Source: Selaginella moellendorffii (taxonomy: Eukaryota > Streptophyta > Lycopodiopsida > Selaginellales > Selaginellaceae). From it: a DNA stretch of 64,000 nucleotides. A program made the translations under genes and the position numbers. The DNA lies in NCBI RefSeq assembly GCF_000143415.4, contig NW_003314300.1, positions 594,825 through 658,824 on the forward strand, read 5' to 3'. The notes beneath the pieces were generated by a model. It made no database searches. It worked only from the letters and a program-made list of their open reading frames with translations, and was not told the DNA's origin. How positions within the stretch are numbered: position 1 is the first letter of the stretch; every line of letters starts with the position of its first letter. Shown one piece after another: positions 23,123 to 33,358 of this stretch.

Positions 23123-23189
23123 AACTTCACTTCTCAATTTGGGATAGGCTTATATTCTATAAGTAGGAAAGATTGTATCTTCCCTTTAA

Positions 23190-24160
23190 GGATCTATAGT
23201 AGTTGTTTCTGTGGGAACATCATGATGTTCCAGCAGCGGGACATGGTGGAAAACACAAGACTCTTGCTTCATTGAAAAAGGGATTTTTTCGGTTTGGTAT
23301 GGAAGGTGATGTTGCGGATTATGTTCATTCCTGCCCTATATGCTAGCAATGTAAGAGTAGAATTGAGAAGCAAGCTAGAAAGTTGCAATGCATTCCTGCA
23401 CCAGCATGGCCATTTCAGAGTGTGACACTTGATTTCGTCACTTGCTTGCCGAAATTTAAGGGTTATGATACTTTGATGGTGGTTATGGATCGGTTGTCAA
23501 AGATTGCACTTTTCATTCCAATTGTGGGAATAGTGAATTCAAAACAAGAAGCGAAACTCTTTTTCCATGAAGTAGTGCAGGTTTGTGGTCTTCCTGAAGA
23601 GATGATCTTGGATAGAGATTCGAGGTTTACGGGGAAGTTTTGGGGCACACTGTTCCAACTATTTGGTACCAAATTGAAGTTTAGTACAGCTTATCATCTT
23701 CAAACTAATGGGCAAACCAAACGTATGAATGCTCAAGTTGAGGATTTGCAGTACTATGTCGTGGCAAACCAATGCAATTGGGTTGAGCATTTGGATACAG
23801 CAAAAATTTGTTATAACAACACATTTCACAGCACTATTGGCTGTTCTCCATGGGAAATGCTGCAAGGGAATGCTTGTGGGGTGCCTTAACAAATTGTTAT
23901 ACTGAAACCAATGTCCAAAGTGTTGGTCCCAGCTATTGAGACTTATGCAAAGTAGCTACGCCAAGGTTGGCCTAGAGCTACTAAGGCGATGGGCAAAGCT
24001 CATGATAGGTATTGACATGATAAGGATTAACATCGTCGAGATGTGTCATATCAAGTGGGAGATCAAGTGTGGCTATCTTCCCGGAACTTGAACATTAAGG
24101 GATCTTTGTCTCAAAAACTGTTACCGAGATATGTTGGACCCTATCAGGTATTGAAATGAA
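23190..24160 (+). pseudogene. integrase, chromovirus unit 2
   Basis: The HHCC zinc-binding part is visible (EHHDVPAAGHGG, then HSCPIC at about 23325-23345), followed by an in-frame stop. The catalytic core is open at 23383-23889: TLDFVTCLP, ILDRDSRFTGKFW, and GQTKRMN where the catalytic Glu should be. C-terminal sequence (GDQVWLSSRNLNIKG, LLPRYVGPYQVL) continues in another frame to about 24160, where the solo LTR interrupts it. The lost Glu is shared with unit 1. Confidence 0.87.
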
Positions 24161-24359
24161 TTAGTTGTGAGACACAAAATCCCTAGGCCCCAAAGTGGAG
24201 CTGGAAGGGCGCCATGTGGTAGTGGCCGAAGCGAAAGCCAAACGAGCGTAACACGTTTGGACTAAAAGCTCCGACTTGAAAGGTCGAGAGCGGGAGTGGA
24301 ACTCCCAACAAAGTGCTCGAGGAATGAGCACGAAGTGAGCCATAAGCGAGGCTCTAAAA

Positions 24360-24572
24360 AGGGACCCGAGATGGAGTCTGAGATGGACCCGAGATGGAGT
24401 CCGAGATGGACCCGAAGTGGAGTCCGATATGGAGTCCGAGATGGACCTGAAGTGAAGTCCGATATGGAGTCCGAGATGGACCCGAGATGGAGTCTGAGAT
24501 GGACCCGAGATGGAGTCCGAGATGGACCCGAGATGGAGTCTGAGATGGAGTCCGAGATGGAACCGAGACCGG

Positions 24573-24609
<37 letters not shown>

Positions 24610-24660
24610 TCCGAGTCCGAATCCAGGACCGAGACCGAGTCCGAGTCCGAGTCCGAATAC
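24360..24660. repeat. minisatellite of solo LTR
   Basis: The same 12-mer and hexamer units as in the LARD LTRs, in reverse (GATGGAGTCCGA blocks then GAGACC hexamers), with fewer hexamers. A 19-base G homopolymer follows at 24704-24722. Confidence 0.85.
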
Positions 24661-24799
24661 TAATACAGGCAGTTGGGTGAAAGCCCAAAGCGATCGTCCC
24701 CCAGGGGGGGGGGGGGGGGGGGCTCCCGGGTGTTCCAAAAATATAATAAGGAAAATGTGGGGGTTGGACCCCCATGGAACCCGTTTGGCCCGGAAAGGC

Positions 24800-25110
24800 N
24801 NNNNNNNNNNNNNNNNNNNNNNNNNNNNNNNNNNNNNNNNNNNNNNNNNNNNNNNNNNNNNNNNNNNNNNNNNNNNNNNNNNNNNNNNNNNNNNNNNNNN
24901 NNNNNNNNNNNNNNNNNNNNNNNNNNNNNNNNNNNNNNNNNNNNNNNNNNNNNNNNNNNNNNNNNNNNNNNNNNNNNNNNNNNNNNNNNNNNNNNNNNNN
25001 NNNNNNNNNNNNNNNNNNNNNNNNNNNNNNNNNNNNNNNNNNNNNNNNNNNNNNNNNNNNNNNNNNNNNNNNNNNNNNNNNNNNNNNNNNNNNNNNNNNN
25101 NNNNNNNNNN
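24800..25110. other. assembly gap (311 N)
   Basis: Run of N within the solo LTR, directly after the G-rich tract. Such sequence is hard to read through. Confidence 1.
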
Positions 25111-25887
25111 AGGAATATCACAGCCATTGCCCTCGCGTAAGGCCACGGTGTTCCGAAATGTTGTCCCAAAGGCCCAGACTGTGGAAAGGAAGAGGAGCAG
25201 TCCTCTAGGGTAGTGACCAAGGGCACAGTCGTGTGGTGAGGAAGTCCCAGAGGACCGTGGGACTTAGTGGTCGGGCCTGTGGGCCTCGATCCAGGGGCAG
25301 TGTTGGCGAACACGGCCATGGACGAAAAGGGACTTAGTGGGGACTAGAACGGAGATATTGGGAAGGCTAATCCCCATGTCGGTGGGCATCCTAAAGATGC
25401 TAAGGAGTGGATCTGGGATGATCACTCATGAATGGATGGCCCAGTCTTTGAGTGATGAGACTGGGATGCAGGTGGTGTCAGACCATCGTTGTGACCAAGG
25501 TGAATGGGCATGGCCTTAGCGTAACAGGCTGATATGTTGGTGGTGCCTTGGGGTGTCGGTCATTGGACCGGACACGTGGAGCACTTGGACCAAGTGCAAA
25601 GGTTGAGTGGCATAGAGGCCATTCTCGGGGCTAGCAAGCCCCAAGTCCTGAGAGGGACTTATGGAGGTTGTGAATGAGACTCCTCCAAGTGGTCGGAGGT
25701 GCGGTTAAGTGACTAAAGTAGAATGGAAAAATTAGTCACTTACATTAGTGATGTATCCTATTAGTTGGATCTTCCTGCAGAAATGTCTAATGTTCATAAT
25801 GTATTTCATGCTAATCTCTTGGCCCCTTACACTATGGATGTTGCAGACAACAGGGAGATTTGTCTGCCACCAGATATTGTGGACGGT

Positions 25888-26017
25888 GAACCAGAATACA
25901 AAGTTGAAGCTATCTTGGATTCTCGGTTGGGCTCGTGCGAAGGAATATCTAATTAAGTGGAAATGTTACCCGTCTTGTGAATCAACTTGGGAACCTCTTA
26001 GGAATCTCTTATTATAA
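25888..26017 (+). pseudogene. chromodomain fragment, chromovirus unit 2
   Basis: Same two-frame chromodomain as unit 1: EPEYKVEAILDSRLG, then a frameshift, then EYLIKWKCYPSCESTWEP. It is separated from the integrase by the solo LTR. Confidence 0.82.
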
Positions 26018-26595
26018 ATCTTGCAAATCAATAAAATAATATTTTTCTATAAATCAAAGTTTCGTTTCTCTAGTTCATTGGTACTTGGGTCAATTATGGC
26101 AGGCTGACTTCGGCACTTCGGTGCATGGGATCCATAACCATAGGGATAGCTATTATAGACTGATCACAAGTCCCTGCCTCTCTCTCGATGATTCATTTTT
26201 GAAAAGGGGTCGTGTAAACAACTTAATTTGCCAGTTTATAATAGTTGTCTAAATCTTCCCAACGAGGTTGATTTCTTGCTCAGAGGAAGTTGGGCCTCTA
26301 GCCTTCTCCCTATATTCCTGCGGGCAAGGATGTATCATTCCTTTGTAAGCCAAGTGGTACTCGAAGCAGCAAGGGTGGCTAACTCTGTTAGTCATTTCCT
26401 TGTCAGTGACGGCCGAAGGGTGTCTAAATTTTAACGTCTTTGGATGTAGAGGAGAGGTCGTTCCATAACTCATTTAAGTCGGTTCGTTTCCCACATAGTG
26501 TCCTTTCCATTAACTTTCGAAGTTGTTTCTTTGACGGTTTGCTAAACTTGGGTATGCATCAATGAGGACATCAATCTTCCCCAAGGGGGGGAGAG

Positions 26596-27474
26596 TGTCG
26601 CGAATATGACATCGGGTATCGAAAAATATTTGTCGGCTAGTCCTTATGGACACTCTTTCCTTACTGCTATGACGGTAAGAGGTCGGTACAATTGGATCCC
26701 TTTGGTAACCCCGCTTGTGCTAGTGGAGTTAACTGGGCATTTCGAGTGTACTTAGACCAGATGAGCATAAGGACGGAATTCCTACGTGCTATTAACTAAG
26801 CATACTTAGCTTGGTAAGGAGTTCCCGTCTTGTTATGTCTTACACTAGCTAGTGACAAGAACCCTCGGGTATTGAGACTAGTCCCTCAATATCACTAGAT
26901 GATAGCTTACCGTGTCTACTAAACACCCTCGCTATCATGCCTTTTATGTTAGCCTCATTTCGGTCCCAAATGCTATTTATGAAAAATGTCTAAATTCGCT
27001 CATTTGGCATATTTACGGAATGTAAAGATTGGCTTAAACACAATAGTGTTCGTCCCATGTCCAAATTCGCAATCTAGAAACATTCTATATTTAGTAAGTT
27101 TCAAGTTTGTCCCAGAGATTAACTCTTGGTACTAAGGGAGGTTTGGGGTGAAAGCCCAAAACGTGTATTCCTTAGGGGGGGGGTGTTCTAAATGTGTATA
27201 ATAGGGATAGTGGTTGACTCTCGCTAGGTTATCTCGCTCTTTGTTTTACATCTGGCTTAGGTTTAAGCCCAAACTCCACATTGCTTTAGTCAATGGGGTA
27301 CCCCTCTTCCTTGCATTAGGCCACCGGTATACCAAAATTGTGCCAGACACCATTTGACACCATTTTGTGTGCAGGTGTTGGATATGGGGAGCTGGTGCTC
27401 ATGGGATTGTATCGGACCCTTGTTTCGTAGCATAACAGGCTTGGAGTTTAGCTTCAAAATTCAGGTGTGCTACA
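26596..27474 (+). repeat. last LTR of chromovirus array
   Basis: 879 bp, starting TGTCGCGAATATGAC after the polypurine tract (26583-26595) and ending GTGTGCTACA. It is followed by the right-hand target duplication CTTTT. The shared U3 module lies at about 27147-27210. Confidence 0.9.
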
Positions 27475-27479
27475 CTTTT

Positions 27480-28949
27480 TTTGTGCGTCTTTTTATGTAG
27501 AGTAGTGTTTTTCCTTTGAATCAAGTTTTTTTGGATCTATGGCAGTAGGAGTATTAGACTGAAAGCATTGAAGACCATAGCCAAGAATCCAAAAGGGTGA
27601 ATCTTGATAACTATAATGTAACACACATAGTTTTCACCCTTTATCCTTTAGTGCACGCAGTCCCCTTTAAATTCTCCTAGTACTGTAAGGATGAACTTAG
27701 CATGGTCTCATGCTTAATTAGGTGCTACAATTACTCAAAAACATCTATTTATCTATCTATCTATTGTCTTTCAAAAATTTACTGAAGGAGAGAAGGAATA
27801 AAAGGTTAGTTCTATGCATTAGTTTCAAATATTGACTTAGTCTGAGACATTTTCTAACAGCAATTGAAGGTTGTCTTTGATCTTCTAATAGCAAGACATA
27901 ACTAGAAAAAAAAAACCCTGAAACTCTAAAATATGTTGTATAAAGGTGTGAGTCATCCTTAAATAGTAAAGAAATTAATATTATATTGGAAAATATAGCC
28001 TAAACCTATACATGTAATATCCTAAGCATTAGCTATCAACTTTCAATGTTTGAATTAATTTAGTACTTACTTGCTTTTAGTTTTACTAATTTCTAAAATA
28101 TGCAATATATTTTTGGTTGCATATTCTAGATAAATTCAATTATTAAAGGTATATTTGGTGATGTGTTGGGCACTAAAAACCCTTCAAATGGAAATCCTCC
28201 TCTAAAATCATTGCTCACAAGTCACTCCCTTTAGTGCACATCACTAGTGTCATAGGTACCCTTGAGCCCATTAGGCCACAAGTGTCATGGGTATGGCACT
28301 TCGAGGGTATTCCAGCAATTTGCCAGCCAAAAAACTTAGCTTACATGGATTTGCCATGTAATCCACTTTCCACATAATCTCATTTTGGTGGGTCTGCACT
28401 TCCATGTAAGCTCATTTTGGCATGGAACCCAATTTCCAGAAATATTGTGAGAAAAAGGTGTTAGGTGCCATGATGGCAGGGCATTTTGATCCAGATTTCT
28501 ATCAAGTTAAGCGTTGTGATCAACTAGTATTTCAATAGTGGTGAGAGCATCTTGGTAAAAGGTATGAATCTAAATATCCTATCCAGTCTATCTCTATCTG
28601 AAAATCCTTGTTAGAAGCACTATCGATCATTGGTTGAACGTTTTGGCGCACAATGTCCTTCTGTCTTGAGGAGCTGAGACAGGAATTTGTGCTCAAGGTA
28701 TTTTGCTTTATTCTCTGAAGGTTTAAAACTCTACTCTTTGCCATGAAGTTTTCCTGAGCCCCTCCAAGATTCTAATCAAGAGCTTCCTCCAAGCATTTCC
28801 AGAGCCTCTTCTTGCTTCCAATCAAGCATTTCTAGAGCCTCTTCCCATAGCTACACGGACATTTCTAGAGCCTGGTTCGCTTTTTTTTTATGTTTATACG
28901 TCTGTCTCATCTCTCATTTTTCCAGGCCGATTTACCTGAAAATCAAGAG
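27480..28949. other. intergenic DNA, no gene recognised
   Basis: Moderately AT-rich. A short imprecise repeat of CATTTCTAGAGCCTCTT-like units lies at about 28780-28875. No supported coding region on either strand. Confidence 0.5.
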
Positions 28950-29540
28950 CCTATCATATGAACGAGTGTTTGGGAGCAGCAAGAATTTTTAGAAGAAGAA
29001 GTTCCTTGCAACATACTGCCCATCCGTGTTCTTGGACGGGCATTGCAAGGTAACACAATCTTTCGCAGCTATGACATACTTTACGTTTTCCCATGGACGA
29101 TGGCTGGGAAGCATTCTTTAGCGGTGTCAAATACATCGAGCACTTTGACAACGTTTGATTCGACCGCAGATTCGTGCCTTTGGGTTACGAGACAGCTCTC
29201 TTAAAGTTCCTGGGGACCGGCCTCAGCTGCTCGCCAGCAGAAGTGGACGCCTCCAAAACAGCGAGGCTCTAATAGTTTGGCGAGATCTTCTCAACAACAT
29301 TCTCGGGCAGCAATTCTACCGAAGAGATTCACTCCAGTTCTAGCGACATGATACAGGTGCTACTCATGCACTCCGGAAAGCCAGAGTCGAGGCTGAACAT
29401 CGAGGAGGCCATTGAATTTCGCAAGAGCTGCAAATGTAGAATGTGCGAAAGGTACCTGAGTATGAGCCTCCAATTCGCGCAGGTGGAGACAGAGCACAAG
29501 GAGCTTGTGATGACGATCCGGACCCTCAGGAACGTTGCTT
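28950..29540 (+). pseudogene. decayed gene fragment, possibly glycosyltransferase 61-like
   Basis: Higher GC than its surroundings and readable as protein across several frames. One frame gives DGWEAFFSGVKYIEHFDNV, a stop, then RFVPLGYETALLKFLGTGL and DASKTARL, two stops, then FGEIFSTTFSGSNSTE and MIQVLLMHSGKPESRLNIEE. The order and flavour (LxxFGEIL followed by LLxxSGKPESRxNxEE) remind me of plant GT61 glycosyltransferases, but I cannot verify this. Several stops and no intact start make it a remnant. It is followed by a (GA)n run at 29681-29701. Confidence 0.35.
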
Positions 29541-30780
29541 TATACATTGGAATCAAAGTTGGTTTATACATTGAAATTCCGTCTAGGAAACCAATCATTG
29601 TCTTAAAAACCAATAAACCAACATCGCCCATATAAAAGACATTTTTTTTCTTGCGTGGGATCTCCTTGTTGGAGAGCCGGAGAGAGAGAGAGAGAGAGAG
29701 AGATCTTTTGAAATATCTTTTGAAATGTGAATGCATCAAGTCCATCAAATTATCTCCCTATGCATTTTTAAAGAAGAAAAGAATGCATCCAATGAAAGAC
29801 ACTAGTGATATAAATATTATTGAAGGTTATACTTATGATAACTCTTCAATCCAGAGCAGTTCAATCCTCTCAAATGAAAGATTTTCATCATGTCGTGATT
29901 TTTTACTCTACCAAGTGTGAAGTTGCAAATGATTAAGAATCAAGCATTCTATAACATAGTGTGAAGAAAAATAGCTTTACTGGCATTGGAATAATACTAC
30001 ATCTAATCACATCCCACCTAAAAATATATTTTGTCTTAAACATTATAATAACTAATTAAGATAAAAAACTCACTCTTGGTTGCTATTCACTAGGAAAATT
30101 TTGGAATATATAAAAATGAAATTTAAATGAAATAATATGTTTAATTTAACAATTATAGAATAATAAAATTAATATTATCAAGTAATAATAACTAATTTGG
30201 AATGACAATATAATATAATAAAATAAATAATGATTGAAACTGCTTATTTGAAATAAGATTAAATTTAATCAATGATGAATGTAAAACTAAATTAAAATAA
30301 TATTATATCTAGAAGAGAAATTATATGAAGTTTCATTTCTATACATTCAAGCTAGCAACATGAAGCATGATGAAGATAAATAAATAGTGGTAAAAATATT
30401 ATGATTTTAAATTTAACTTTTACTATATACGTGTTTAAGAGAAAATTTATAAAGCTTTATCTACCATAAAAAATCAATCTAAATTTAATAAAATTCAAAG
30501 AATAGTTATATTATATTTTTTAATGTTTACTTGTATTTACCACACATAATACACATATACACATAGAAATGTACCAAGGTCAGAGACAATGATATTTTAG
30601 AGACCATATTGAAATACACTAAATTTATACTATGCTAAATATGCTTTTTTTGGAACCCAATTAAGAAGCATAAGTAATATTAATTTTGGAAATTATAGAA
30701 ATTTTATTAAATATATGGGCCAGTTAATTATTATTCACAGAACTAAAACATGTTAGATTTTGTATTTCTATAAATTCTGA
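29541..30780. other. very AT-rich intergenic DNA
   Basis: A (GA)n microsatellite at about 29681-29701, then about 900 bp of extremely AT-rich sequence with many ATT/AATA runs. No gene, RNA or repeat family recognised. Confidence 0.6.
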
Positions 30781-30791
30781 AGAAAAACAGC

Positions 30792-31525
<734 letters not shown>

Positions 31526-31658
31526 CGAAGAAGCCCTAACTAGATTCTTTCATATCCGGGGTTTAAGATTTCCGACCTTTTATGCAAATATAATGCTCCA
31601 AAATAACCTTCAAAATACTTTATAAAATGTGCACAAATACAGTGAAAATCCATCCAAG

Positions 31659-32424
31659 TTATTTACAGCTATTTTGTTCACCTTGACCAGCAGCAAAGCA
31701 TTGCATATCCCAGGGTGCAGGAAAATGAACAGCCTCAGCATGTGGTATAGAGAAGCTCTGATAAACAAACCTGGAGCGCAGCAACAGATTTGTTGTGCTA
31801 CTTTCTTGATGCAATTGAAATATCCAACTTACACCCTAACAGGAGGTCTTGACATTACCGCCGAAAGCTGCACATCCTCGTCCCCTGTGTTGATAATCTG
31901 TGCATAGGAATGCGTGCTGAATCGAATGGTGATTTTCCCATTACACAGACCTGGTGGACTGAATTTGGAGGAACCGCTATGGTGCTGTTTTGTGAGAACT
32001 GGAACTGGGTGGTTTCACCCGGATGCTCCAATCCTGGTTCTGCCAAGAGCAAAGTTCCGGTCCCTTTGAGCACCAAGAGGACTTCTTCGCAGTCGTGGCG
32101 GTGAATTGGAGTGCCAGATCCTGGAGCAAAAGTCTGGAGCCAAACTTCTATCTGATAGGAAAGAAGATGAAAATGTGAGCTATTGTGTGGTTTTTCAGGA
32201 CCTCTTTCATGCCGTGGTGAACCGCTCCGGCCACAGTGATGTGGGAAATTCCAGAAAGGCCGTAATTTCCTTCGGAAATATCAGAGAGGTTTCTAACAAC
32301 TGGAAGAGAGAAAAATAAGAGAGAAAGCAAACCAAGAGTTCTGAAATGAAATACCTGAAGAAGAGGGTCTTGAAAAAAGCGTAACGAAGAGAAGCATCCA
32401 AACCAAAACACTCTCCATCCACAT
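31659..32424 (-). CDS. ABP1: auxin-binding protein 1-like, tandem copy B
   Basis: Second ABP1-family cupin, upstream of copy A in the same direction. Exons (complement): 32355-32424, 32202-32299, 31951-32151, 31833-31897, 31659-31770, 181 aa. Exons 2-4 have exactly the same lengths as in copy A (98, 201, 65 bp), proving tandem duplication. The signal peptide is MWMESVLVWMLLFVTLFSRP. The metal-binding box TPIHRHDCEE and the PNSVHQ histidine are intact, with glycosylation site NSTI. The C-terminus keeps PWDMQC (the Cys position of the ABP1 disulfide) but ends GQGEQNSCK rather than KDEL. If secreted, it would not be held in the ER by the usual signal. Introns are 50-62 bp. Confidence 0.9.
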
Positions 32425-33358
32425 ACCCTAAAACAGAAATAAGCAGAAAATGTTGAAACTCAACACTTTTTGTTTGTAACTAAAGTGAATACGTGCTATT
32501 AAAGTTAACCATATTATGATAAGAAATTCATAGAATGTTCCATCAATCTTTTATCTTTTTCGCGGAGCCGCTGTCACAAACTTAAATTTCGCCTTTACAA
32601 AGTCACAGAGAAAACAAAAATCTGAAAATTAAAGAAGTCCGTCAACCCACTGCAGATGCCACTGGCTCCACTCCACATCTGAATCATCTTTTTTTGATGA
32701 ATCACGAAAGCTATCGTAGCATTCAAGCGTCCCGTGGAATCACGAGCAATGTGCCAGTGATCCATCAAAATCAAGCCTCCGCTTTAGCTTGACCAGATCG
32801 AGATATGGCAGCAAGAAACTCTCTGGAAGTTGACGAGACGGGAGAATTTTAGCTGCGAAAACACGGATGATCAGCATGGAGGATTTAGTGCGCTGATGCT
32901 GGCGGTGAGAATTTCTGTTGGCGCTGGCGAAGAGTACAAACTCTTGTCAGCTGAAAACTCTCTCGCCAGGGAAAGTTTTCGCATTTGATGCAAGCCAAGC
33001 GCGAGAGACCCACCAGCCTTGAAATCGTGTCAGCTGACAACCCGGTCGTGGATCATGCTTGGCTCGCACAATTCTCTCGGCCGCTTGCCAGAGTCGATCG
33101 TTCATAAGCAAACCGTGAAGTTGGATCGATCCAACCAACGACCATAACGAACTTCATTCTCAGCTGACACGGGTTTCCCAGAAAACAGTTTTCGCTGCTT
33201 TTGTCTCAAGAGGATCAACTGGAGGAGCGGAAGCTTCCGGCAGTGACCATCCATCTCTCAACACTTCTCCTGAAAAACCAAAGAGAAAAACTAGAAGAAT
33301 CAGTGCTTTGAAAACCCATGAAAAGTCACGCACTACTCCCTCCCTAGATCGAGATCTT
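32425..33358. other. intergenic, no gene recognised
   Basis: Contains the presumed promoter of ABP1 copy B (right end of that gene) and the 3' flank of the lectin kinase. A GC-richer patch at 32940-33290 has only short open frames with no recognisable domain. Confidence 0.5.

Larger units (their letters stand above)
24166..25744 (+). repeat. solo LTR of the LARD family (contains assembly gap)
   Basis: Begins TGTGAGACACAAA and ends GTCACTTACA, the same termini as the LARD LTRs but in plus orientation. It is flanked by a perfect 5-bp duplication TTAGT (24161-24165 and 25745-25749). Unit 1 of the chromovirus shows the undisturbed site with a single TTAGT at about 9446-9450. With no interior attached, it is a solo LTR formed by intra-element recombination, and it inserted after the two chromovirus units existed. 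Confidence 0.93.
7241..27474 (+). mobile_element. Ty3/Gypsy chromovirus array, LTR-interior-LTR-interior-LTR
   Basis: One insertion event is indicated because CTTTT occurs immediately before the first LTR (7236-7240) and immediately after the last (27475-27479). Components are LTR 7241 to about 8054 (truncated), partial interior to 10301, LTR 10302-11217, full-length interior 11218-26595 (with two later insertions) and LTR 26596-27474. The two interiors share the same stops, frameshifts and a lost integrase glutamate, so both units come from one already defective lineage. Unequal recombination between LTRs of sister copies, followed by deletion in unit 1, explains the layout. Class assignment rests on the order protease, RT, RNase H, integrase, and a chromodomain at the 3' end. 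Confidence 0.88.

Noticed and set aside
29676-29701. Purine (GA)n run as regulatory GAGA element
   Set aside because: It lies in a decayed region with no gene start downstream; simple microsatellite is the plainer reading.
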